Part shown: positions 23,020 to 34,382 of the stretch, piece after piece
How the letters are laid out: each line of letters starts with the position of its first letter
How positions within the stretch are numbered: position 1 is the first letter of the stretch
Origin: Bathynomus jamesi
Lineage: Eukaryota; Arthropoda; Malacostraca; Isopoda; Cirolanidae
Reading direction: 5' to 3'
Assembly: GCA_023014485.1 (NCBI GenBank)
Contig: JAJOZX010008812.1
Location: 1 to 64,000 of the forward strand
Length of the DNA: 64,000 nucleotides
Notes under the pieces: generated by a model
Seen by the model: the letters and a program-made list of their open reading frames with translations, nothing else
Database searches by the model: none
What the model was told of the DNA's origin: nothing
Position numbers and translations under genes: made by a program

Positions 23020-23752
23020 TGTAGTAATGTCTAGTTAAGAAGATTAATAATATTTCTTAAAGATTATGTTTTTTTTTATAAATGTTCAAATTACGATAAA
23101 TTATTGTTTGTTTGGATTGAAATTGTATTTAATGAGAATGTTTTGGGTTGTTTATTGAAATTATAATGATTTGTAATAAATTTAATAAAGAGCACCGAGA
23201 GAAATGGCTGAGTATTTCGAATTAAACTTTTAATATAGTTTTTATATAGTCGTTTTGGAAAAGATAAATTTAAGATGTCGGTTGTAACTTCTCAGAGATT
23301 TGTAACGGTTTTTATATATGTGTGTGGGTGGGTCGGTTGGGTATGGGGGAATTGGGGGAAGAAGTGGGGGAAAACCCTCTACAAGGGTACCATAAGTTCC
23401 TACATACGGGGAGTTGAATTCTAGAGGTTGTTCAGGCAGGATCGCAGGTTGTTCAGGCTCTCAAAATTTTGTAAGTATAGTTTGTCAGTTTAATGTAAAC
23501 CGAAAATTACCAAATTCTCTCTCTCGGTGCTGTTTTATGTATTAACTTTCGACCTCGCCCTAACCGCCTGTAAATGTAAATTAATTTAGTATTTAAATAA
23601 AAACTAAAATAAGCTTACCGGTGCGTTCTTTCGAAAATCCTTAAGGTTGTGTCGGTGTTAAATTCGACTGTTATAGCTGGACAGATACTTAATTACCTGT
23701 TGCATCCCTCATATATCGGCTAAATAGGCTCTTTAATAATTAAAACACTACA
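23020..23752 (+). mobile_element. Solo LTR related to the 6120-11244 element
   Basis: It begins TGTAGTAATGTCTAGTTAAG, close to the LTR start at 6120, and ends ACACTACA. It is flanked by CAAC on both sides (23016-23019 and 23753-23756), a 4-bp duplication. It is longer and diverged in its middle, so it belongs to a related subfamily that lost its interior by LTR-LTR recombination. Confidence 0.8.
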
Positions 23753-24088
23753 CAACCAATCACCGTTCTTCTCATTACTTTGATGATAATTATGACCAAT
23801 GGTCATAAAAAAGGTGGAAAGACCTTTGAATCTATATTGTACAGTATATGAGAAAATGGGCCTCATAGCTTTCTCAAAATACCATTCTGGTCCTTTTTGG
23901 CACTGTGCCTGCGTAAGTTTTTCTACCCTGGAGTTTCTCTTTGGTTAGTGAGCATCCCAGAGTTTTATTTTTAACCTTATAAAAACAGTGCTCAAACCAT
24001 ACTCTAAGGTTGATTGTGACTAGGTAACGGATAGACGGACGGAGAGATGAATATTTCGCTTTATCACTTACCTTTATTTTCCTTTCAG

Positions 24089-24128
24089 ACCCCGAAAGAA
24101 AGTAAAAAGACGACACCAGTGCCACCAG
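24089..24128 (+). CDS. Host membrane-protein gene, cytoplasmic exon E
   Basis: A 40-base exon lies between CCTTTCAG and GTAATC. Read in phase 0 after the membrane exon it gives TPKESKKTTPVPPG and leaves in phase 1. The basic/proline juxtamembrane character fits a cytoplasmic stretch. Confidence 0.5.
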
Positions 24129-24129
24129 G

Positions 24130-25600
24130 TAATCATTCTTTTACTTCTCTCTTTGTCACTCAAAAAGTTTACAAATGGCAAAATCTTGGCTATGATACGC
24201 TGTATTGTTCACTCTTAATTAAGAACAAAATTTTAGAGTTTATTAACCTCTTAGAGAGAATACAGTTATGAGAATATCCTGTATGATAATATCGTTGATC
24301 AGTTTGTGGCTTTGGCGTTGACTGTATGAACAGTTCAAAATATTTTGAACATAATAATAATAATAATAATATAATAATAGTATAATATACAAATTTAAAC
24401 TTAAAAAATATATAAATAATAAAAGTCTGAAAAAGACATACATTTGTTGTTATTTTACCTGAAATGGTAGATGAGAGTAGTGTCGGTTGGTTGGTTTATC
24501 TATTTTACGTCCTTCGTCCAACTGAGGGCACTGAGACGAGCAGTAACGCCACCAACCGGGACAAATAGGTCTCCTTTAAAAGGTCTCCTTTTGGCCATAG
24601 CCAACATTTTGGAGGTCCGGTGCTAGTGTCTCCGAGCAACTGGCTCGTCGGTAGACACTGCGGAACTGCAGCACCCCTAAATTTTTTATTTACAATTGAA
24701 ATAATCAAGAACAATATAAGGATGAGCTCACTGAATAACTTTTTCAATAACTTTTGAAACTTTTATTCATTGCTCAATGCTGATCCTTTTATTTCAGTAA
24801 TTATTTCAACCCATTCTTAGAGACAGCACCCCTAGAATTTTTAGTCACGAGCCGCCACTGCAACTGATACAATGAGTAAACGAACGGACATAGCCGCGTA
24901 CCCGTCACTCTGACCTTTATTTCTCGATAATGAGAGTGGAGTCTATCATGGTCCCTGTTTTGGTTGACGTAAGAAGCGGGCTAAAGCCTCCTCCTATACG
25001 CAGCTTTCACTTTCATAAAGGGAGGCAGAAGCTCCCTCCGCGGGTCCTTAAGCATTCCTACACCACCATACACTTACTTTCTCTACACATTTCTCTCACC
25101 ATTCTCATCGCCTCCTTGGGGTCCCAAGAGCTACAAAACTACTACTACTACTACTACTAACTACTACTACTTTTGAACCTTTAACTGCGCTTAGTTTTAT
25201 GGTCCTCGTCCCAACCCACTTTCAAGAGTTATTTTCATACTCGTATAAGCAAAAGCCTTCAAGAATTCTATTTCATTTTGTGTGTCATTGATTAAAATAG
25301 GCTTTTGAATTCCTATTTCGATGCGTGACACTTCTTCTTTGAGCTCAACCACTCGATGAATGTTGAATTTTGTACAAACTGCGTGAAAGTATGAAAGTAA
25401 GAAGTATGAAAGAAGTTTTCTTTCAAAATGTTAAATTTTCATTTCTTTTAAACTTCGTTCTTCACTTATTTCCTTTCCTACCAACCAACAATCTCTTCAA
25501 ATAAGGAAGCCATTGAATACGCGATTAAATTTAGTGTCACAATTCTCTTGTTGTTGTTGTTGTTTTCGTGATTTTATCAAAGTATATTTTCTTTTCTAAT
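24130..25600. other. Intron with simple repeats
   Basis: It contains an ATA run (24350-24385), an unclassified moderately GC-rich stretch at 24490-24680 that may be a repeat, and a CTA run (25138-25168). No gene is seen. Confidence 0.5.
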
Positions 25601-25605
25601 TTCAG

Positions 25606-25643
25606 ACTATTATGAACAACCCCCCCCCCCCCTCCTTCATTCG
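25606..25643 (+). CDS. Host membrane-protein gene, candidate proline exon
   Basis: The acceptor TAATTTCAG and donor GTAAAT bracket DYYEQ followed by a proline run from 13 C bases. As written the exon ends in phase 0; one more C would make it phase 1 to 1, like its neighbours. The long C run makes the length unreliable. Confidence 0.35.
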
Positions 25644-25832
25644 GTAAATTTCCCTAAACATCCCTCCTAAACTGCCTAAACTTTTAGTTTTGATTCACTG
25701 TGTTGTTTTGTTGTTTTTAAAGTGTTCTATTTTTTCAACTTCTAAACCAATATAGAATTATGATACAGTAAAAGATAATATATTATTGATTTTTTGAGCT
25801 TTGCTTAAATAGGTTTTCTTTTATAACTTCAG

Positions 25833-25892
25833 CCAGCGATGGGGAAAGCCATTCTGGAAGGGAAGGAGTTCAGAAGCAACTCACGGATGCAG
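25833..25892 (+). CDS. Host membrane-protein gene, cytoplasmic exon F
   Basis: A 60-base exon lies between TAACTTCAG and the consensus donor GTAAGT. It is phase 1 to 1 and reads ASDGESHSGREGVQKQLTDAG. It is short, polar and phase-symmetric like 12203-12253 and 26994-27050. Confidence 0.55.
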
Positions 25893-26993
25893 GTAAGTTT
25901 TCTGGAGCTCCACTCATGTTTGCATCCTCATTATCATCCATGAGGAATAATTATGTTTTGGGGCATGCGGCGGCGGCGGGCGGCGGCTTCGCTCGCGATA
26001 TTACCTACGTTCCTTTCTATTTAGAAATATTCATTAAGTTAAATAAACTGTTAATATTTAATAATTAAATGCGTATAATGCTTAGCATTATAAGTAAATT
26101 TTACCTTATAACTAATTTGAGCGTTTAAGTTTACTAAAGGTCCGTAAATTGGACGTCCATTAAAGGCGGTTAAAAACAATCCTCGATATTATGACACCGA
26201 ATTGGAACGAAGGGTGAAAGATAAACTGTAAATATAAGTCGCTTTTGAAGACGGTTGAGACGCAGAACTACTACTACTACTACTGCTACTACTTTCCACA
26301 CTTTACGGCTACAGTATTTCAAATGCGATGTACTCGCGTTACTCTAAATATAAATTCTACGTTCGAAAATACGATACGCCAATTTTAATCCAATCGATGC
26401 CTTTAACCTCTTAAAATTTATTTATTCTCTTCGCTGACATCGTTTTGGTCATGATTTTCTAGAATGAATTTGCTCAAATGTCGGTGCTTAAGAACCATTA
26501 ACGGATCCTTATTCCGAACATATTCAACGATGTCACCCATTTTGTTTCCGTTGTCAACGAGTGACTCGTTTCTAATGTTCACGTGATTTTTTTCACTTTT
26601 AGTAAATTCATTCTGTTCATATTTTTATTTTCATTTAGACACACGCGCGATTCCCCATTTGCCATTTCTGATCCGGGCTGTAACACTTCTCTCATCGCTT
26701 TAAGATCTACCGTTATAGCAAAGTGAAGACAGTACCTAAAGTTTACGTACTGCTGCTGCTGCTGCTCGCTCTCTTCCAATACATGTTCCCAAAGTTGGAG
26801 TGTTGGAAGGAAGATATGATGAATCGTGGATGACACTCGATCGCCATCCATATTCTTTTTTTCTAAAATTGTTGAACCTTTTTATGAGAGAGTTTCAAAA
26901 CCTATTTAAAACGTTTAAAAATAAGCGTTTATCGCGTGAATTGCGAAACAATCTTTTAGCTTTGCTTACTCGATTTTATCTTTTCATTCGCAG
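25893..26993. other. Intron, no gene seen
   Basis: It includes a CGG-rich spot at 25968-25990, a CTA/CTG run at 26268-26290 and a TGC run at 26750-26765. No coding signal is supported. Confidence 0.5.
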
Positions 26994-27050
26994 CAGATGG
27001 TGCGAAGGACGATCACACTCCGAATCAGGACCCGCCTTCAAATCATTCGG
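26994..27050 (+). CDS. Host membrane-protein gene, cytoplasmic exon G
   Basis: The acceptor CATTCGCAG (or three bases later, a NAGNAG pair) and donor GTACAT flank a phase 1 to 1 exon reading ADGAKDDHTPNQDPPSNHSG. The tandem CAGCAG acceptor could add or drop one residue. Confidence 0.55.
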
Positions 27051-27475
27051 GTACATTTTCATCGCGTCACAATGTGTCTCGTATTTGGCGATAATTAATC
27101 ATTTAAACGTGAAAAATGACGGAATTTACCAGTCTATTTTTAATTTTTCGCCATTAGAGTAATTAAAAGTGGTCGCTTTATATCACCATTACAAATTGTT
27201 CACATTATTTTTACTGCCAATTGTAAACAATCGAATTAAGAGAGGTTTTTTATTCATTTTCTACTTAATTTTCAATCTTTATTTTATTTGTTTCAAATTT
27301 CAATAAGACCTACAAAAGATTTCTTTTCACTCTACTCTTCCATTATATATTATTATTATCATTATTATTATCATTATTATCGGTTGCGGCAATTTGGTCA
27401 ACCAATCAGAGAGAGGAAGAGAGATTGGAAGCATTTTGTGTTTCTTAAGTTGCTATTCACGTTTTTCTCTTTCAG

Positions 27476-27651
27476 AAGAACAAGGAGGAGGAGGAGGAGG
27501 AGGAGAAGAAGAAGAAGAAGAAGAAGCAGAAGAAGAAGAAGCAGAAGAAGAAGAAGAAGAAAGAGAAGAAGAAGAAAGAGAAGAAGAAGAAGAAATGAAA
27601 GTAGAAATAAACAGTGATGGTGGAAGTGTTCGATTTACCAAAATCGAATAA
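27476..27651 (+). CDS. Host membrane-protein gene, terminal Glu-rich exon
   Basis: The acceptor TTTTTCTCTTTCAG is at 27475. Entering in phase 1, the frame reads EEQGGGGGG, then a run of about 35 mostly Glu residues broken by Ala and Arg, then VEINSDGGSVRFTKIE and a TAA stop. AATAAA at 27647-27652 overlaps the stop and is a possible polyadenylation signal. The (GAA/GAG)n tract is microsatellite-like, so the acidic tail length is probably variable. The same purine run is open on other frames, but only this frame joins in phase. Confidence 0.5.
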
Positions 27652-27825
27652 AGGATCAGCTGCCATTATTATTATCATATCAAGTTGATTATGTGATTAT
27701 GTGATAATTTAAATCACATTAATAATTTTACATAAAATGTTAAAAATATTCCATTAAATTTAAAGCTTCAAAAATAATTAAAATCAATCGTCAAAAGAAG
27801 TGTTTTAATTTCCATTCCTGTCCAC

Positions 27826-27844
27826 CACAGAAGAAGGAGAGGAA

Positions 27845-27876
<32 letters not shown>

Positions 27877-27892
27877 GGAAGAAGAAGAGAGC
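27826..27892 (+). repeat. GAAGAGGAA microsatellite
   Basis: Purine-only (GAAGAAGGAGAG)n-type run just 3' of the host gene's terminal exon. Confidence 0.85.
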
Positions 27893-27894
27893 CA

Positions 27895-28360
27895 AAATCA
27901 AGACCCAAAGATTTCGAGATGCCTGGACACTCTGCGTTTGAAAGATTGGAGGTCATACACAGGGGAAAGGATGGATTGAGGAAGGTCATTCCAGAGTAGG
28001 TGATAGACTGAAAATAACGATTAACCCTCGCGTTACGGAGTTGGACAAAAGAGGAATGAGAGTGTGTCGAAAGTTTGGTACTGCGTGTTCTCCTTAAAGG
28101 AGGAGGCACGCAATCAGAGAGTTCGGAAGTGTCTATTACAATAGCGATAGTAAAGAGAGTGAGGCAACACTGGCGAAGAGAGAAGGATTGAAGACAGTCA
28201 GCGAGAGGCGGGGAATTGATGAGACGAAAAACCTTCGATTCCATTCTGTTAAGCAGAGCTGTGTGGGTCGAGACACACCACGCGTGAGAAGCGTACTCCA
28301 TACGGGGGTGGACGAGAGACCCGTTTGGGCGCGAGAGACCGTCCCGTACGAAGGGTAGGA
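27895..28360 (-). pseudogene. Jockey-type LINE RT C-terminus, copy 2
   Basis: The - strand frame contains HPRMEYASHAWC, FRLINSPPLADCLQSFSL, RSTKLSTHSHSSFVQLR and NARVNRYFQSITYS. It is the same family and same segment as 20955-21545, including the conserved CTTC-to-tail order. It is truncated at both ends. Confidence 0.75.
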
Positions 28361-28367
28361 GAAGATC

Positions 28368-28535
28368 GTCGCGGTCGTAACACCGCTTCCCATTGATCAG
28401 CGAAGTTAAGCGACATTGGGTTGAGCGACATGGGAGGCCGTCCTCCGCGTCCAGATTATGTAGCGACCCGTGGTTCGGATCCCACGTAAAGCTGTAGGTC
28501 GCGTCTCTCAGCGTCACTTTGATAAAGAGGAAACC
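28368..28535 (+). mobile_element. 5S rRNA-derived SINE, copy 2
   Basis: The head CATTGATCAGCGAAGTTAAGC matches the 5S box A region. The tail GTGGTTCGGATCCCACGTAAA with GCTGTAGGTCGCG matches copy 1. It abuts the LINE RT fragment. Confidence 0.7.
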
Positions 28536-28559
28536 CAAGTAGAATCGCGATAAAGTATT

Positions 28560-29200
28560 TTACTTTATATTTTCTTGCGCACACTGCTAGGTGTGGTGTA
28601 GGTTTGACCAACCCCACATCTAACACCAATGTTCAAAATTGGTCGAGTGGTTAAAGAAGTGCAGAGGGTGATATTTTTTATATTTCTAACTTTTTCAGAA
28701 AGTTTGATATTTTCACATTAGTTGGTTACTCTCAGGTTAGCTCGAGGTTAGCTCTCAGGTTAGTTCGAGGTTGATACAGAAAATGTTGATGCACTTTTTA
28801 TGTTTAGTACAATGAGATTAAAATGAATATACCAAAATACAACTTGTTTACAATTATAGAAGTAACCAGAAATAACCAATCCAAAATGTCACATTATTAC
28901 CTGCTTTGTCCCAAGAGCAAGTTCCAAAGAAACAGCAAACCAAAGGACTCTCCCGTCCTTGTGATCATTGTGACACCCCTCCTAGAACCTGGAGCCAAGA
29001 GTTTCAACTGCCTGCCCTGACCTCATGCTCAAGACTTCGGTCCTGCATCTTTTATATCTAATCATTTAGGGGTATTATGGGTGAGTAATGGGGCAGGGGA
29101 TACTGCAAAGGAAATGATGAATCGAAGCATGATGGTTCTGACTTAGTTAGTCATTTTACAGTATAACATACCTTGGTAACCTTGGATTTGTTTCCGCCCG
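28560..29200. other. No gene seen
   Basis: AT-rich DNA with a short GGTTAGCTC tandem at about 28733-28772. No supported features. Confidence 0.5.
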
Positions 29201-29204
29201 AATT

Positions 29205-29385
29205 GTTCATTCTGACGAAGGTCAAGCTTATCACTCCACCTTAAGCCTACAGTTTAACGTGGAATCCCAACCACGCCCCACCACGGGCGGTCAGAAATTA
29301 CAAAGTCCTCACCCGGACTCGATCTCACGACCTCCCGATCAGCAGCAGCAGCAGCCTAGCGTCTTAACCCAGGGTACCCATTTTT
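29205..29385 (-). mobile_element. tRNA-derived SINE, - strand
   Basis: The reverse complement carries GATCGGGAGGTCGTGAGATC (box B region), then GGACTTTGTAATTTCTGAC and CCACGTTAAACTGTAGG, in the same order as the copy at 11930. A CAG run has expanded inside the head (29341-29354). Confidence 0.7.
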
Positions 29386-30650
29386 TTACCAACCCATTTT
29401 TTTATTGTGTGGAAAGATGAACAACTGGGTTTTGCTGTCCGCTGCATGCCGTCACTGGGTTTTGACCGGGGCCAATGGATTCGTAATCAGCAATGCTAAC
29501 CACTACAATATATATATTGTCAGAAGAAAAAATGACTTATATCACATTTAGTAATAATAAAAGAATAAAAATAAATAAAAGTAAAAATAATGAAATAAAT
29601 AATAAAATTAATAATAAAAATTAAGAATAAAAATACAAATAATGAAAAATAGGAATGTCGAAGTTAAGTGGAGCTACAGACAAACATTTTTATACCATGA
29701 AGCTAATAAAGTGACTGATTAATGAATGAATGAATGAATGATGAATGATGAATCTCTTGGACAATTGGATTGTCTGAGTTTTTAATTCTTTGCATTAAAC
29801 TGTATCAAATGCGTCTTGTCACCTCCGGAAGGATCGATGCATTGTGGTTAGCGAACATTTACGAAGCTGACCATCTTTATGGTAACTGATACAGCAGTCT
29901 AAAAGATCCGTTAGAAAGCAAGTTTAAAGTTTTGCCATTTTCTTTTCTTTTTTTTTAACCCAAAGCTGCTGCCCACAAATATCATTGAAGTCTTTCGAAT
30001 CTGAAGTTCCTCATAACCACGTCCGCTTTAGCACAGAAACTTCGTCATTGAAGGAGCTGGTGATAATTTGACCCAAATTCTTAAGTTCTTGTACTTCCTC
30101 TACTGGTTCAACTTTCAGAAATGACAAAGTCCTCGCCCGGACTCGATCTCATAACCTCTCGATTTGCAGTTACAATTATTCACCCTGATAAGAGGTTTTG
30201 ATGTTCGTCTTTTCAAAGCGCGGGAGTAGGGTTCATCTTTCTCTGTCGAGGGTTTTCAAATTACGGATGTGGCGGTCAGCTTTCTCGAGCGCCAGACAAG
30301 GAATTTGCGTGTGAGGTAAAATTGTGAGTTTATTTACGTTGAGTGCATCTATACACGGGAGTTTTATATACATAACATTAGAATAAAACAAGACAGAGAA
30401 TGATGAACTCGTCGCATATTTTCCTATTCCCATATCAACCAAGTTGTTATAGCTTTATTTAATTTAATAATAATAAACTTTTGATACACTCTGTATATTA
30501 AGAAGGAAATGGATGAAGAGCTAATAATTATAGCTAAATGGTTTATGTAGGTCTCTTAAAAAATGAAAGGAAGACAGGGTGAAATACTTTGAGCAATAAA
30601 TTCACCTTAAAATTAATACTTTCTTTTTTAAATCGAAGCATTTTATACAA
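29386..30650. other. No gene seen; one SINE piece
   Basis: AT-rich. A TGAATGAA run lies at 29721-29752. A - strand SINE fragment lies at 30110-30200 (CAAAGTCCTCGCCCGGACTC). A GA run begins at 30668. Confidence 0.5.
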
Positions 30651-31053
30651 CTTTACTGATTGCTCACTAGAGAGAGAGAGAGAGAGAGAGAGAGCGTTAG
30701 AAAACCATCAAGAAGACCCCTTTTGCATAACATCTTTTGCGTCTTACAGCCTATACCTTTCACATATACTCAGTGTCTGTAACCCTTTTGCATAGGCTCA
30801 ACTCACTTGGCCTACAGTGTTTACAGCGTCGTGTCGGGCTACTCGTTATATAGCCTATAAATTCAGACAAACTCTCAGCCTAACCGCATAGGCTATCTAA
30901 AGCGTTTTGCCAATACCGCTAATGAGACTCACACATTTTATGTCGTTAATGTAATACGGCAACTAGTCTTATTCCTGTTTATTAAGTACCATATTTTTGT
31001 CATCGAAATTATTGTTGATCTTAACACAATTACATTAGTGAACTTTTTATCCT

Positions 31054-31464
31054 GCATAAAATCACTCCTTTAGCGTCCTTAATCGTAATGTTGCCCATTT
31101 CAATATACAGTCAACTAATTGTAAATAGTCTTTTATTTTGTTAATAAAACAAAAATCTACGAGCCCTTTTCATCTTCTTCATTAACCACATTATTTATTT
31201 GGTCCAAACACCACATTGATCACCTATTAAATATACTTAATTAACTTCATTACTGTATTATAGCGGGCCTACTCTTAATAGGCTCCTATATATATATGGG
31301 TAAAGTCAAGGGGAGATGAACATTTATGTCACTCCGTTACCATCCACAGCAATAATTACAAAAATGTGTTTCATTTTGGTAATCAGCGTAAAAAAGAACG
31401 TAAGAATCACCAAAAGGCGCTACGATAGTATATGGGTCTATCTACGATTGGTTAGGTTTAGTCA
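31054..31464 (+). repeat. Dispersed duplication, copy A
   Basis: About 410 bases beginning GCATAAAATCACTC and ending GGTTAGGTTTAGTCA are repeated at 33697-34114 with few changes. The block runs from outside into the MITE at 31298. Confidence 0.85.
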
Positions 31465-31755
31465 TGATAATTTCGTTAAAACTAACGAAAATATCATGAC
31501 TAAACCTAACTAATCGTCAAGGGCGATTGACATTGGGATGTAAACAAGCAATTAGTAAACAAGATAAGAAGCTATAATTAAAAGGTAGACTGCCGAATCG
31601 TAGGTAGACTGCCGAATCGTAGGTAGACCGCATCAGTACCCGCACTAGTACCCACCAATATTTATCGAAAGAAGTACAACTTTGTTGAACAGTGTAATTA
31701 TTGCTGTTAATGGTAACGGAGTTACATAAATGTTCACCTCCCCTTGGCTTTACCC
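31298..31755. mobile_element. MITE with the same palindromic core in reversed order
   Basis: Terminal inverted repeats of ~60 bases start GGGTAAAGTCAAGGGGAG and end CTCCCCTTGGCTTTACCC. ATATATAT flanks both sides, though within TA tracts. Inside (31440-31530) is GATTGGTTAGGTTTAGTCATG mirrored across TTTCGTTAAAACTAACGAAA. That is the same core as in the MITEs at 3727, 15421 and 16885 but turned inside out. Confidence 0.7.
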
Positions 31756-31780
31756 ATATATATATATATATATATATATA

Positions 31781-32352
31781 CAGGGCCATTGAAAATGATT
31801 CATCCGATTTCAACTGAGAATACTTCCGTACCTATCAACCGTGCATCAACTGGGCATACACCACATGAAAGAGGAAATCTCTGAGTTTTACAAGATCACC
31901 GCGAGAGGGCTCCAAAGTCACGCCGTGGCCTAGCCTAGCAACAAACAGTCAATGTGAAAATGGCGTCTGCACAGCAGAAGGCGTTTTGTGTGTTGCAGTT
32001 TTCGAGCTGTAAATCGGTAGTCACAGTGCAGCGTGAGTTTCGTCGACGTTACAGAACAGATCCACCGGGTGCTCAGAGCATCCGTCGGTGGTATCGGCAG
32101 TTCGAGGAAACAGGATGTTTGTGTTACTGCCGTAGAGTCAGTGACAACGGACATGCTGGAGCGAGTATGGGAGGAATTCGACTATCGTGTCGACGTTGCT
32201 CGTGTAACTAGGGGAAGTCACATAGAGCATTTATGAGGTGAGAGACAAAATTTGGACAGTTTTTCTTTTGGTTGATGTATGACAAATCACTCTGTATTTG
32301 TAACATTAAAAAATATTCTCATTTGAAATCAGGTGAGTCATTTTGAATAGCC

Positions 32353-32353
<1 letters not shown>
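31781..32353 (+). mobile_element. IS630/mariner-type transposon, internally deleted
   Basis: Terminal repeats GGGCCATTGAAAATGATTCA and, on the other strand, GGGCTATTCAAAATGACTCA bound a 570-base unit set between TA tracts, consistent with TA target use. It holds only the two ends of a transposase. Confidence 0.8.
31960..32236 (+). pseudogene. Mariner-type transposase, N-terminal HTH fused to C-terminus
   Basis: The ATG at 31960 starts MASAQQKAFCVLQFSSCKSV and the frame continues to SIRRWYRQFEETGCL. This is the helix-turn-helix found at the start of many arthropod mariner-like transposases. After a frame change near 32125 comes VTTDMLERVWEEFDYR and VTRGSHIEHL, the C-terminal end of such proteins. 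The DDE/D catalytic region between them is deleted. Confidence 0.78.
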
Positions 32354-32383
<30 letters not shown>

Positions 32384-32389
32384 GAAAAG

Positions 32390-33590
32390 TAATAATAATC
32401 ATAATAATACCAAATGATTAGAGGACTAATAAAATATGGTATTGTTGCTTGGAAAAGACCCCTATTTTTCACAGTAGTAGTTCGGAATTTGTCAAGTTTA
32501 AGACGAGTTGCATTTAAAAGTACTGTACCCACCTTCCGCCGCGAAACATTATGGTTTTACTTTCCTTACCCGTCTCACAAAAGCCGTCTCCCTGAAACAC
32601 ATCGAAATTACCTAAAATATATAGTACAGTATATCGTCTGGGAATAATTTTCATTTCATTAATATGTAGTAATAGGTTGGTGTTTTTTTTAGAAGTATAA
32701 TCGCTTCACAATATTAACATGATATTGAAAACACATTTTCTTTTTTAGCAGAACGAAAGGAATTAAGTCTCGAATTTGAAAAGAAAATATTTGATTCTAT
32801 TTTTGGGTTATAGAGGTAAAGCGACAATCTTAATAAGTAGCCTACATTCACTTTAAGTTACAGTAACTTTACATCGCGTAAATCTTAGCAATTTGATAAC
32901 AGTAAATGTGGCTAAGGCGGGACTGTAATCACTAAGGATAAAACGAGTGCTTACCTTAACTGACTTTTCTAATAAAAGGTTACTTATTACTCTTAAATCA
33001 TGAATCTTGTGCTAATATCATTTCGGATTGCATTAACATGCTAAGTTAGCCTTAAAATTATTGCCTAATTCAAACTGAACTGAACTGCAGCAGTTAGGCG
33101 TAACTAGGGTATAGTATGATAGGCTAAGTGTGTAAGTTTGGGCCAACGGTCTATTTCCAATGGTCGAGCTAGAGTTCGCGAGACAACCAAGACTTTGGAT
33201 TCAGGCAAGTTCTTTCTCGTGTCTCAAAACAAAGAAACGTCCATACACTGACCATATTATGGCTGTTTGGACTAGGCTGTGCACGCTTCGGACAGGTCTA
33301 CGCTTAGGTTGGGTAGGCCCTAGCCTACCGTTGGTGGATTACTTCATGGCTTATAACTAGACACTAGGCCTAACTGAATCAGAGCCCATGAACGTGGTTT
33401 TAACTTCGTCATAAAAACAATACCGACGCCGATTTACAGTAGGTAACTTTGGGCCTACATGTTTACCATTATCATAATCATAAATGAAGGTAGGCCTCTA
33501 ATCATACATTTAAATATTAGCCAACTGAGTTGGTGTAAATTAATTTCGAGCAAACTTATCAAACTCTGTGCAGGCCTAGCCTACGAAGGA
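32390..33590. other. No gene seen
   Basis: AT-rich, with many short GGCCTA/TAGGCC-type motifs. Short frames such as the one at 32414-32647 have no recognisable homology. Confidence 0.5.
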
Positions 33591-33597
33591 GTACAGG

Positions 33598-34191
33598 GTG
33601 TCCATAATGTCTTGTCACCCCAATAAAATACTAACTAATTTTCGTTTTGCTTTGAGACCCACTTCAAATGTATGATAGCAGCAACTATACGACTGAAGCA
33701 TAAAATCACTCTTTTAGCGTCCTTAATCGTAATGTTGCCCATTTCAATATACAGTCAACTAATTGTAAATAATTAGTCTTTTATTTTGTTAATAAAACAA
33801 AAATCTACGAACCCTTTTCATCTTCTTTATTAACCACATTATTTATTTGGTCCAAACACCACATTGATCACCTATTAAATATACTTAATTAACTTCATTA
33901 CTGTATTATAGCGGGCCTACTCTTAATAGGCTCCTATATATAATATGGGTAAAGTCAAGGGGAGATGAACATTTATGTCACTCCGTTACCATCCACAGCA
34001 ATAATTACAAAAATGTGTTTTCATTTTGGTAATCAGCGTAAAAAAGAACGTAAGAATCACCAAAAGGCGCTACTATAGTATACGGGTCTACCTACGATTG
34101 GTTAGGTTTAGTCAATAACAGTGATAAATAGGTCTGAAAGAAAAACGAAAATCAGTTACTATTTTATTGGGGTGACAAGACATTGTGGACA
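33598..34191. mobile_element. Inverted-repeat element carrying duplication copy B
   Basis: GTGTCCATAATGTCTTGTCA and the following CCCCAATAAAATA (33598-33650) are mirrored at about 34140-34191. The arms extend to the TTTTCGTTTT block. The interior is mostly the 33697-34114 duplication. No coding region is seen. The termini resemble mariner-type MITEs, but no target duplication could be fixed. Confidence 0.55.
33697..34114 (+). repeat. Dispersed duplication, copy B
   Basis: Copy of 31054-31464 with a 4-base insertion near 33772 and scattered substitutions. It stops inside the palindromic core, right after GGTTTAGTCA. Confidence 0.85.
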
Positions 34192-34328
34192 TTTCGGTTC
34201 CTAAAATAGTAAATTTAGCACATACCCTATTTTGGTTCGGATTGCCTCACTGAGGCTGCCGTATTGGCTGAGCGAATTTAGTCAATGCAGTTTTTTGTCA
34301 GATTTAAGGAGCAAATCATTGTGTTGAG

Positions 34329-34380
<52 letters not shown>

Positions 34381-34382
<2 letters not shown>

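Noticed and set aside
27453..27678. Ser/Phe-rich proteins on the - strand
   Set aside because: They are antisense shadows of the GAA/GAG tract; no splice or motif support.
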